This document shows, one piece after another, positions 20,111-27,800 of a DNA stretch of 45,893 nucleotides (positions are counted from its first letter, which is position 1; the number at the start of each line of letters is the position of its first letter). A program made the position numbers and the translations under genes. Source of the stretch: Sulfurospirillum tamanense (lineage in GTDB: Bacteria; Campylobacterota; Campylobacteria; Campylobacterales; Campylobacteraceae); NCBI RefSeq assembly GCF_016937535.1, contig NZ_JAFHKK010000021.1, forward strand, positions 1-45,893. Reading direction: 5' to 3'. The notes beneath the pieces are model-generated. The model was not told where the DNA came from. It did no database searches and saw nothing but the letters and a program-made list of their open reading frames with translations.

Positions 20111-20671
20111 TCATTTTTCTAAATTCAAATACTTATCACACATGTTTAGCTCAACCTCTATCCCATCTTCTCGCCAAAGTCCATTTTCTACTAAATATTC
20201 TTTAACGTCACTTGCTTTATATGTCATAATGTTTGCCTGTTGCTCATTAAAAAGGGCGAGCCAGAACACTAGAAACTGCTTATCTGTTGCAATTCCACAG
20301 CGATGATTTCCGACTGTAAGGGCATTTGCAGAACTAGGAAGACATTTTTGAACAAACTCCTCTGCTGTATTCATCATACTTCCAGCGGCATTATTTACCT
20401 CATGTCCCCAATTTAAAATTGAAAAATACTTAAATCCTTTCTGCATTGTGAAATCTGCTGCATTTTGGAGAGCGTGAAGATTTCGGGTTCGCTTATTGTG
20501 CCCATCTGAAGGGCCAAGGAATGTATTTTTTCCAGTAACTGCATACACATCCTTGTATCCTGTTTGATGTCTGGACTGTTCAAGTGGGCACGATTCAGTC
20601 TTTACCGTACATCCGCTAAACAAAACCGCCATCCCAAGTGCCATGAGTCCAATCATAAGTTGTTTTTTCAT
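20111..20671 (-). CDS. Putative lipoprotein of unknown function
   Basis: A 186-residue protein with a signal peptide and lipobox FSGC (Cys21), followed by a mature part with several cysteines. I recognise no named family. The central part alternates charged and aromatic residues (GFKYFSILNWGHEVNN) and contains NHRCGIATDKQFLVFWLALF, possibly a membrane- or surface-associated fold. Start ATG at 20671 with AAGGGAAG upstream. The TraT-like gene ends 16 bases upstream on the same strand, so the two lipoproteins are probably co-transcribed. Confidence 0.7.
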   Translation of the reverse strand: MKKQLMIGLMALGMAVLFSGCTVKTESCPLEQSRHQTGYKDVYAVTGKNTFLGPSDGHNKRTRNLHALQNAADFTMQKGFKYFSILNWGHEVNNAAGSMMNTAEEFVQKCLPSSANALTVGNHRCGIATDKQFLVFWLALFNEQQANIMTYKASDVKEYLVENGLWREDGIEVELNMCDKYLNLEK

Positions 20672-20687
20672 CTGTCTTCCCTTTTTG

Positions 20688-21314
20688 CTATTTTAAAATT
20701 TCAGCAATCTGATAAATCGCTTTTTCTTCCATGATGGGCTTGGCTTCTTCTACATTAAGCCCCATGCGTACCGCTTCGACAATCACCCGTGTTTTTTCTT
20801 CATCAAGCCACGTTTGTGCTTCTTTGTCTTTAGTGCGTAAAGAAATGTCAATGATGGCGCGGTATGTTTCATCTGCCAAGGCACGGTCTGCAATACCCAT
20901 GGCCAGCGCGACACCGACACCCACTAAGATGCTGTCCCCACTGCTGTTTCCAGAAGCCTTAGAGAGCGCACCGCCTACGATGCCTACGCCTACGGCATTG
21001 CTGTAGTTTGCGGCCTCTTTGAGGTTGTTGGCAAAGAGCGTGTTTACATGTAAGGCTATTTTTGCCTCGTCTTCTTTGTCCACTAAGGTCACACCCCGCT
21101 CTTTTAGGGCTTGGCGCAACGGTGCTTCAAGCTCCAACACACTCGCCTCCGTACCAGTTACCCTTAAAAGCACTTGCTTGTCTTCAAGCACATGAGGGGC
21201 AAGCGAAATCGTCCGTGTCATTTTCGCCTGTGTTTGCAGTTGCGTGGTGGCGCATCCTGTTAGCAACAAGGCAAAGGCGACAGAGGCCATTGCAACGTGT
21301 CTTAATCTTCCCAT
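20688..21314 (-). CDS. TraT-like outer-membrane lipoprotein
   Basis: A 208-residue lipoprotein resembling TraT, the F-plasmid surface-exclusion and complement-resistance protein. The lipobox is LTGC; the mature protein shows the TraT layout: an early strand-rich segment (SLAPHVLEDKQVLLRVTGT), a central glycine/alanine-rich stretch that could insert in a membrane (GVGIVGGALSKASGNSSGD, GVGVALAMGIADRAL), and a C-terminus with NVEEAKPIMEEKAIYQIAEIL. The start at 21314 is preferred to upstream in-frame starts because AAGGG precedes it and the signal peptide follows. No conjugation genes are nearby, so a chromosomal envelope role is more likely than surface exclusion. It contains one TTACATGTAA (21044-21053, read as LHV). 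Confidence 0.75.
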   Translation of the reverse strand: MGRLRHVAMASVAFALLLTGCATTQLQTQAKMTRTISLAPHVLEDKQVLLRVTGTEASVLELEAPLRQALKERGVTLVDKEDEAKIALHVNTLFANNLKEAANYSNAVGVGIVGGALSKASGNSSGDSILVGVGVALAMGIADRALADETYRAIIDISLRTKDKEAQTWLDEEKTRVIVEAVRMGLNVEEAKPIMEEKAIYQIAEILK

Positions 21315-21434
21315 AATTTGTACCCTTTTTGTAAAAATGTAAGAAATGTTATCAAATTCTTTTTCAAGTCCTAATAAAAATAAGCCTATCAGCAAAAGTT
21401 TTTTACAATGCAAAGAAAATAACAAGGAGGAGCC

Positions 21435-22190
21435 TTGCAAGGAGAGGTTGTTAGCTATTTGCCTGAGAAGCAGTATGGATTTATCAAAGGAGATGATGGC
21501 AAGGATTATTTTTTTCATTGCAAAAATTTTAAAGATATACAAGAAATTTTAAAGCTAGGCGAAGGCTCGCGTGTGGAGTTTGAGCAAAAAGCTACACCCA
21601 AAGGATACAGTGCCGCTCAGGTACATTTGGTAGATGCCAATGCACCTGTTTATTACCAAGTGCCAGATACTGTTTACGTGAGCAAAGATGAAAAAATAAA
21701 AGGATGGGAAGTTGTGGACCTTTCTTGCTGGGTTGTCCATGGCTCATCACGCCACTCTCCTGATGATGCCAAAGATGAAATGCTAAAAGGCGCAAGGGCC
21801 ATAGGTGCCAACGCGCTTTTGAGGGTAGCGTACCATAAAACAACAGGCTCAGAATCAGGCACTGGAAAAGGAACGTATTATTACACTATTCATCATTTTC
21901 AAGGGCAAGCCGCCAATATTGGCAAAAAGAACGTCAAGGGAAGCCATGAGGCGGAGGCGTTAAGAGGTATTAATGTGCGGGCAAAAGCATTGAAGCTACA
22001 TTTGATGAAAAAAACAAAATCTGCCAAAAAGAAAAGGGCTATTTTTTGGTTTGTAGTTCTTGTGGGGGTGATGGGGCTGTGGATTTTTAAAGAAAACATC
22101 GCCATCTTTGGAACAGTGGTATTACTGTTTGGAGCTTTTTTCTTGAGCCATGCAACGGATTATGATGAGTGGCTAAAGGAGGCAGTGTAA
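21435..22190 (+). CDS. Cold-shock-domain protein with C-terminal membrane anchor
   Basis: A 251-residue protein starting with TTG, supported by AGGAGG eight bases upstream. Residues 1-66 form a cold-shock/OB-fold domain with the RNA-binding pattern QYGFIKGDDGKDYFFH. A middle region (about 90-160) contains GARAIGANALLRVAYHKTTG, similar in style to small stress-related domains of the YbjQ kind, but I cannot name it. The last 55 residues hold two hydrophobic helices (about 202-218 and 224-241) after a lysine-rich stretch, so an RNA- or ssDNA-binding domain would be tethered to the inner membrane. It is monocistronic with a terminator after it. Confidence 0.75.
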   Translation: MQGEVVSYLPEKQYGFIKGDDGKDYFFHCKNFKDIQEILKLGEGSRVEFEQKATPKGYSAAQVHLVDANAPVYYQVPDTVYVSKDEKIKGWEVVDLSCWVVHGSSRHSPDDAKDEMLKGARAIGANALLRVAYHKTTGSESGTGKGTYYYTIHHFQGQAANIGKKNVKGSHEAEALRGINVRAKALKLHLMKKTKSAKKKRAIFWFVVLVGVMGLWIFKENIAIFGTVVLLFGAFFLSHATDYDEWLKEAV

Positions 22191-22229
22191 TTCTTCACCT
22201 GAAAATGTATTTTCGCATGATTTCTACCC

Positions 22230-22270
22230 TTACATGTAAAGGGAGCCATAAAAGCTCCCCTTTTGTTTTT
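22230..22270 (+). terminator. Terminator after the cold-shock-domain gene
   Basis: GGGAGC (22241-22246) pairs with GCTCCC (22254-22259), followed by TTTTGTTTTT. A TTACATGTAA copy (22230-22239) lies immediately before the stem. Confidence 0.8.
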
Positions 22271-22272
22271 AC

Positions 22273-23586
22273 TTACTTTCCGTTTAGCTCATACGCCGCG
22301 CGCAAGAAGAGGTCGACGCCCGTGACTAAGCACGTTTCGTCGAAGTCGAAGCCTTGGTTATGGTGGCCTGCATCGAGCTTGGCGCCGATCATCATGTAGC
22401 CGCTTTGGCCGCCGGCTTGTTGTACGGCGCGCATGAAGTGGGCGAAGTCTTCGCATGCCCCGAAGTCTAGCTCTTTGACGATTTTTTCGCTTTCCACAAA
22501 AGGCGAAGCGAGGGCGACTTTTTCAAACAACTCCGTGACCGCTTTACTGCTGTCGCCGCCACTGGTGCCGCCTACTTTTGTGACGTTGTAGTCCACCGAG
22601 TGAATCATTGCCACGCCTTTGATGATGTTCATGCATTTTTCTTTCATGAAGTCATTTAACTCTGTGGTCACACCCCGTGTTTCGCACGCCATAAAGGCGT
22701 TTGGCGCGATGACATTGCGCCCTTCGCCCGCGCGCAATACACCCACGTTGATGCGCGTGACTCCTTCGGCATGGCGGGTGATAGCGTGCATTTGCGTGGC
22801 CGCTTCCGCCGCGGCAAGCAAGGCATTGGCACCCTCTTGGGGAGCACCCGCCGCGTGAGCCGCTTTGCCCGTAAAGGTCACGTCAAATTTGGACGTGGCG
22901 AGGAAATTGTTCACTCCGCAAATGACGCCACCGCTGGTTTTGGCCTGAAAGCCGATGTGCGCGCCAAGAAGGTAATCTATCCCTTCTAAAATGCCCGCAG
23001 GTTCCATGCCCACAGCCCCACGCGTGCCTTCTTCGGCTGTTTGGAAGATGAAGCGAAACGTCCCTTTAAAATCTTGGATGTTTTCACTGATAAGTCTTGC
23101 AAGCCCAAGCCCGATGGTGATGTGCCCATCATGTCCGCACGTGTGGGCGATGCCATCGATGTCAGCGCGAAAGCCCTCTTTCGCAGGACGGTGGCTTGGG
23201 TCTTTACTCTCAGTGACATCCACCGCGTCGATGTCAAAGCGAAAGGCAAGGCACGGGCCAGGACGCCCTGAGTCAAGCTCGGCAACTACGCCCGTAAGAC
23301 CATCTTCCATGACCTCCAAAAGCCCGTGTTCTTCGGGGTCTAGGAGCGCTTTAGCGCGTGCTAGTGCCTCTTTTAAAGCTTCAGGGGAACCTACCCCTTG
23401 CCTAGCCTCAGGGACGATGATGTCGCGCCCAAGTTTGAGCGTGTATCCATAAGCGGTGAGTTTTTTAATAATCTGCACGGTCGTGAAAAAGGTAAACCAC
23501 CCTGTTTCTGGGTGACGGTGAAAAAAACGCCGTGAAGCGATGAGTTCGTTTTGTAAGCTATTTGCTTTTGTCGCAATTGTATCCAT
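22273..23586 (-). CDS. M20 amidohydrolase, AbgA-like
   Basis: A 437-residue metallopeptidase of family M20D, closest in pattern and length to E. coli AbgA, a subunit of p-aminobenzoyl-glutamate hydrolase. Shared segments include RRFFHRHPETGW, DSGRPGPCLAFRFDIDA, the metal site HTCGHDGH, QTAEEGTRGA with the catalytic glutamate, FTGKAAHAAGAPQEG, and GHHNQGFDFDE. No abgB or abgT partner is visible, so the AbgA substrate cannot be assumed; the operon with aspA and a dicarboxylate carrier points to an N-acylated acidic amino acid. It starts three bases after the stop of the second amidohydrolase, with AAGGA upstream. Confidence 0.88.
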   Translation of the reverse strand: MDTIATKANSLQNELIASRRFFHRHPETGWFTFFTTVQIIKKLTAYGYTLKLGRDIIVPEARQGVGSPEALKEALARAKALLDPEEHGLLEVMEDGLTGVVAELDSGRPGPCLAFRFDIDAVDVTESKDPSHRPAKEGFRADIDGIAHTCGHDGHITIGLGLARLISENIQDFKGTFRFIFQTAEEGTRGAVGMEPAGILEGIDYLLGAHIGFQAKTSGGVICGVNNFLATSKFDVTFTGKAAHAAGAPQEGANALLAAAEAATQMHAITRHAEGVTRINVGVLRAGEGRNVIAPNAFMACETRGVTTELNDFMKEKCMNIIKGVAMIHSVDYNVTKVGGTSGGDSSKAVTELFEKVALASPFVESEKIVKELDFGACEDFAHFMRAVQQAGGQSGYMMIGAKLDAGHHNQGFDFDETCLVTGVDLFLRAAYELNGK

Positions 23587-23589
23587 TGG

Positions 23590-24828
23590 TTATCCTTCGT
23601 TGGCTAAGGTGATCAAACTTTTTGCTAACACATGGGTGGCCTTGCAGGCGTCTTCCATGGTAATTTCTTCGGCCACATTGTGGCTGATGCCCTCTTTGCA
23701 AGGGATGAAAAGCATTCCAGTAAATTCTGCAACCTCGCCCATGTGCATGGCATCGTGCCCCGCCCCACTAGGAAGCAACAGTGCGTCGATGTCCAAGTTT
23801 TCCGCTTCTTCAGTAAGCAGGTCGATGATTTTTTTATCTAGTGCTGTGGGCGCATCGTGTGTAAGCTCTTTAAGCGTGTAGGTTAGCCCCCGTTTTGCCA
23901 CAGTACATTCAATCATATTGCAAATGAGCGTGGCCGCTTTTTCGAGATTATCTTTGTCGATGTCACGGATGTCGATGCCAAGGGTAACGGTCTCTGGGAT
24001 GACATTGAGCACACCAGGTGTTGCGTTGGCAAACCCTACGGTAGCAACGGTTGTTTCTCCGGCTTTTGTGCCACCAATGCTCTCTACTCCCAAGATAATC
24101 TCCGCCGCACACGCAAGGGCATCTTGGCGCATACTCATGGGCGTAGCCCCAGAGTGGTCGGCTTTGCCTTGGACCACAAGTTCATAGCGAATGGGCGCGG
24201 CGATTCCCGTAACAATGCCCACAGGAATTCCTTTGTTCTCCAAAACAGGCCCTTGTTCGATGTGCAGTTCGATGTAACTGTACAAGGCATTTTTGCCCAG
24301 TTTTGCTTCTTCTAACGCGTCCACATCGCACCCAAAGGCTTTGGCTGCGTCGTAAACGCTGACCCCGTGTTTATCTTTGAGGGTTTTGAGTTTTTCAAGG
24401 CCCAGTTTTCCGCTGACGACCTTACTTCCCACGGTTGCCATGTTAAACCGACTGGATTCTTCGCAGGAGAAAATGATGAGCTCAAGGGGGCGTTTGTGGC
24501 CAATGCCATGCTCTTTGATGGCACGCATGGCCTCAAGGCCGCACATAATACCCAGCGTGCCATCATAACAACCTCCCTGCGGAACGCTGTCAAGGTGTGA
24601 GCCCACCGTAACAGGAGAGAGGGGAAGTTCCCCCTCCAATCTACCGTAAATATTGCCAATAGCATCTTCACGGATGGTCATGCCAATGTCCTGCATAAGC
24701 CCTTTCACATAGGTTCTCGCTTGTGCTTCTTCCTCAGAAAACGCAAGCCGTGTGATGCCCCGACTTGGCAGTGCGCCAAAGGTGCTCACCATTTGCATTT
24801 CGTGTTCGAGTCGCTGTGCGTTAATCAT
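23590..24828 (-). CDS. M20 hydantoinase/carbamoylase-type amidase
   Basis: A 412-residue zinc or manganese amidase of the N-carbamoyl-L-amino-acid hydrolase / allantoate amidohydrolase / beta-ureidopropionase group. Metal and catalytic motifs are complete: GSHLDSV, YDGTLGI, CEESSRF, the HIEQG box, and SGAGHDAMHM near the C-terminus. The group removes the carbamoyl group of N-carbamoyl amino acids or related ureides. TTG and GTG codons lie just before, but the ATG at 24828 has AAGGA at the best spacing. It sits between the DcuC-like carrier and the AbgA-like enzyme with gaps of a few bases, so the three are one operon. A substrate such as N-carbamoyl-aspartate is an inference from context. Confidence 0.87.
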   Translation of the reverse strand: MINAQRLEHEMQMVSTFGALPSRGITRLAFSEEEAQARTYVKGLMQDIGMTIREDAIGNIYGRLEGELPLSPVTVGSHLDSVPQGGCYDGTLGIMCGLEAMRAIKEHGIGHKRPLELIIFSCEESSRFNMATVGSKVVSGKLGLEKLKTLKDKHGVSVYDAAKAFGCDVDALEEAKLGKNALYSYIELHIEQGPVLENKGIPVGIVTGIAAPIRYELVVQGKADHSGATPMSMRQDALACAAEIILGVESIGGTKAGETTVATVGFANATPGVLNVIPETVTLGIDIRDIDKDNLEKAATLICNMIECTVAKRGLTYTLKELTHDAPTALDKKIIDLLTEEAENLDIDALLLPSGAGHDAMHMGEVAEFTGMLFIPCKEGISHNVAEEITMEDACKATHVLAKSLITLANEG

Positions 24829-24837
24829 CACCAATCC

Positions 24838-26106
24838 TTAAAATGCTAAGACAAAATAAGCAGCAAAAAGTGCTAAAATCATGCCCAAAGCAGTACGTTT
24901 AACCACTTCAATCGTAGTAACTTTTGCAAATCCTGCACAAATAATCGCAGCGCCCGCAAGGGGTGACATAGTACGGCCGATGGCACCACTAAGAGCCGAA
25001 AGCGATCCCATGCGTTCAATCGTTGTACCAAACTCTACCGCAAATGGTGTGACGGCTTTATTAAACGCAAATGCCGCCGCGTCGCCAGAACCTGTAACTA
25101 CTGCGAGCAAAAAAGGACCAACAGTTGCACCAATGGACGCCATACTTGGATTAGAAATAAGTACAGAGATGAACGAATCCACCGCACCCAAGGCTTGAAG
25201 ACCTGATACAAACACGGTTGCGGCGATGATAATCCCAAAAATCTGTGCGTACGCGCCACCCATGCCGTTAAAGAAACCATCAGATACTTTCGCAGGACTG
25301 GTGCGTGTGACAAGTACCGCCAAGAAAACACCGATGAGCATCGCTTGAGGCACACCCATTTTAAGTGCAGGAACCCAACCTGCAAAGCCAACCACCAAGA
25401 TAGCCAAAGGAATGATGTTTACAAGGGCATAGAGTGGGTTAACTTTAAAGGTAGTATCCATCTGAAAATCTTTATCATCAGACACGTAGCCTTTGTGCTC
25501 TTTGAGGTACACAGCAAGCAAACCAAGGGCAATGGCCGCCACCACAATACTGCTAATCGTCGCTATTTTATGGGTGTTGATGACTTCTAGCACCGACACA
25601 CTAGCCAATTCAGCGATGAAAGGGTTGTGGGAAAGTCCAGGGTTAAGCATACTGCCGTACGTTCCGCTAAATACCGCCGCGGCTGCCATGGCTGGACGCA
25701 CGCCAGAGTGAATCAGCAAGGGGATAAAAATCGCCCCAACTGCCGCGGCACATCCTGCTGCCGAGGGAAGCGCAACGTTAATGGCAAAGGTCAGCAATGT
25801 GGCCGCTGGCACCAAGAAGATACCCGCGCGCTTAAGCACGCCACCAAGCATGTTGACCAAGTGTTTGTCGCACTCGGTAATCTTCAACACCGCCGCGAAG
25901 CCTAAAACCGAACAGATAGCCTGAATCAGGCCACCCGAAACCATCGTTTTTGCAAAAGCATCAAAGGCTTTCATGGGCTCTAGGGCGAAAGTCGCCATAA
26001 ACACACCCGCGACCAAAAGCACCAACTTTGTATCGTATTTCTTGACTAAGAAATACACCACAGCAACAGTCGCCAAAAGGGCAACCACAATGCGTAACGT
26101 CTCCAT
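24838..26106 (-). CDS. dcuC: DcuC-family C4-dicarboxylate carrier
   Basis: A 422-residue inner-membrane protein with 11-12 hydrophobic segments, matching the anaerobic C4-dicarboxylate carrier family DcuC (PF03606-like): an N-terminal hairpin, SAAGCAAAVGAIFIPLLI, GTYGSMLNPGLSHN, GSGDAAAFAFN and a C-terminal AIGRTMSPLAGAAIICAG motif. DcuC in E. coli mainly exports succinate during fermentation, but relatives import other substrates. AGGAGG precedes the ATG. It follows aspA copy 2 by 46 bases and precedes the two amidohydrolases by a few bases, so it may import the N-substituted precursor or exchange it for succinate. Confidence 0.86.
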   Translation of the reverse strand: METLRIVVALLATVAVVYFLVKKYDTKLVLLVAGVFMATFALEPMKAFDAFAKTMVSGGLIQAICSVLGFAAVLKITECDKHLVNMLGGVLKRAGIFLVPAATLLTFAINVALPSAAGCAAAVGAIFIPLLIHSGVRPAMAAAAVFSGTYGSMLNPGLSHNPFIAELASVSVLEVINTHKIATISSIVVAAIALGLLAVYLKEHKGYVSDDKDFQMDTTFKVNPLYALVNIIPLAILVVGFAGWVPALKMGVPQAMLIGVFLAVLVTRTSPAKVSDGFFNGMGGAYAQIFGIIIAATVFVSGLQALGAVDSFISVLISNPSMASIGATVGPFLLAVVTGSGDAAAFAFNKAVTPFAVEFGTTIERMGSLSALSGAIGRTMSPLAGAAIICAGFAKVTTIEVVKRTALGMILALFAAYFVLAF

Positions 26107-26150
26107 AATTCCTCCTAAAAATGTAGTAACTAATTTATTTACATGTAACC

Positions 26151-27598
26151 CTTCACACCACCGGCTTAATCTTATGTTTCTCCGACAACCCGTAGTTCTT
26201 GGGTCGAATCATGTTCTCAGGTTTGATAATCTCATCCAATTGTTCTTTTTCTAAGAACCCTTTTTCTAACACAATGTCATACACTGACCGTCCACTCTGT
26301 AAGGCTTCTTTGGCCACGATGGTAGAGTTCTCATACCCAAGGTAAGGATTAAGGGCGGTGACTAACCCAATGCTATTAAGCACCAGTTCCAAACAACGCT
26401 CTTTATTGGCCGTAATCCCACACACACACGAAGTAGCCAAGGTTTCAAAAGCATTTTTCATCATGTTGATAGAGTTAAACAAGTTGTAGGCAATGAGCGG
26501 TTCAAAGACATTCAGCTGTAACTGCCCGCCCTCAGACGCCATGGTAATAGCCACGTCGGTGCCAATCACTTGATAACACACTTGGTTGACTACCTCAGGA
26601 ATCACAGGGTTCACTTTACCTGGCATAATGGAACTTCCCGGTTGCATGGCAGGGAGGTTAATTTCATTAAACCCTGTACGGGGGCCTGAGCTTAAAAGGC
26701 GCAAGTCATTACAAATCTTAGACATCTTAGTCGCTACCCGTTTAAGCACCCCAGAAATCTGCACATACGCGCCCGTATCTTGGGTCGCCTCAATCAAATC
26801 TCCCGCTGTCACAAACGGACGTCCTGTCACTTCTTGGAGTTTGCTCTCTACGAGTTTGGTGTACTCAGGATGGGCATTAATCCCTGTCCCAATAGCTGTT
26901 GCTCCCATGTTCATCTCACGGACTAACTGTTGGGCTTCACGGATACGCTCAATGTCTTCGCCAATCATGACTGCATAAGTACGAAACTCTTGTTCTAATG
27001 TCATGGGTACGGCGTCTTGAAGTTGGGTGCGTCCCATCTTGATGACATCTTTAAACTCGGTAGCTTTCTTAGCAAAGGCTCCTTTGATGATGGCCATGGA
27101 TTCGTTAAGTTCTCCAAGCTTTTCATACAAAGCCACCCGAAGGGCAGTAGGGTAGGCATCATTAGTAGACTGGGAAAGGTTGACGTCATTGTTAGGGTGG
27201 AGGTGTTTGTACTCTCCTTTAGCAAATCCCATAAACTCTAAACCAATGTTGGCAATAACTTCATTGGCATTCATGTTCGTCGAAGTGCCAGCCCCTCCTT
27301 GAATCATGTCGACCATGAACTGGTCATGGTAACGTCCCGCGATGAGTTCATCACACGCATGGCAGATAGCATTCTTTTTTTTCTCTGCTAACAGCCCTAG
27401 TTCAAAGTTGGCTAACGCGGCTGCTTTTTTTACTTTGGCAAGAGAAATGATAAAAGTAGGAAATTTACTTAAGGTTACACCAGTGATATGAAAGTTCTCC
27501 ATCGCACGTGCGGTTTGTACACCGTAGTAGCAGTCATTGGATATTTCTTTGTCACCGATGAGATCGTGTTCGAGTCGGGTTGACATGGGGGTCTCCTT
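26151..27598. repeat. Exact direct repeat, copy 2 (aspA)
   Basis: Identical partner of 13512-14959, same orientation, 12639 bases apart. The repeats bracket ~11.2 kb of unique DNA carrying pyrBC, both toxin-antitoxin loci, the lipoproteins and the amidohydrolase-dcuC genes; unequal recombination would delete or duplicate that segment. Confidence 0.95.
26153..27586 (-). CDS. aspA: Aspartate ammonia-lyase, copy 2
   Basis: Makes fumarate and ammonia from aspartate. The 477-residue product is identical to that of the copy at 13514-14947, including the catalytic GSSIMPGKVNP loop, and the DNA is identical too. The ribosome site lies inside the repeat, but any promoter would be in the different upstream DNA. 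It heads a second operon: aspA, dcuC-like carrier, carbamoylase-type amidase, AbgA-like amidase. The same enzyme is thus wired to a second uptake route. Identity at silent positions means either a very recent duplication or continuing gene conversion. Confidence 0.96.
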   Translation of the reverse strand: MSTRLEHDLIGDKEISNDCYYGVQTARAMENFHITGVTLSKFPTFIISLAKVKKAAALANFELGLLAEKKKNAICHACDELIAGRYHDQFMVDMIQGGAGTSTNMNANEVIANIGLEFMGFAKGEYKHLHPNNDVNLSQSTNDAYPTALRVALYEKLGELNESMAIIKGAFAKKATEFKDVIKMGRTQLQDAVPMTLEQEFRTYAVMIGEDIERIREAQQLVREMNMGATAIGTGINAHPEYTKLVESKLQEVTGRPFVTAGDLIEATQDTGAYVQISGVLKRVATKMSKICNDLRLLSSGPRTGFNEINLPAMQPGSSIMPGKVNPVIPEVVNQVCYQVIGTDVAITMASEGGQLQLNVFEPLIAYNLFNSINMMKNAFETLATSCVCGITANKERCLELVLNSIGLVTALNPYLGYENSTIVAKEALQSGRSVYDIVLEKGFLEKEQLDEIIKPENMIRPKNYGLSEKHKIKPVV

Positions 27599-27760
27599 GG
27601 AAATGTATTTGGCAGTTAAGTGAGGTAAGTTTAGAACGTTAAAAGGATTTTGGCATGACTTTTTAGGCTTAAAATGGCGGTATTGTGTTTTTTCAATTTA
27701 AAAAATACTTATTTATATATTTTAATCTTATTTTGTAAGAAATTTTGTATAAAAAGAAGG

Positions 27761-27793
27761 CTTGAGATATTTTCTTAAAAAAAATATCTCAAG
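27761..27793 (-). terminator. Intrinsic terminator after the second chemoreceptor
   Basis: CTTGAGATATTTT and AAAATATCTCAAG form a perfect 13-bp stem with a 7-base loop, eight bases beyond the stop, followed on the minus strand by CCTTCTTTTT. It separates the chemoreceptor from aspA copy 2. The gap 27599-27760 is AT-rich and should hold the aspA promoter, though I see no clear -10 box. Confidence 0.8.
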
Positions 27794-27800
27794 CTGAGGG

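Noticed and set aside
22273-23586. Folate-salvage abgABT operon
   Set aside because: Only the AbgA-like subunit is present; the neighbouring amidase is carbamoylase-type and the transporter is DcuC-like, not AbgT.
13512-27598. Composite transposon bounded by the aspA repeats
   Set aside because: The repeats contain only aspA, with no transposase, terminal inverted repeats or target-site duplication at their ends.
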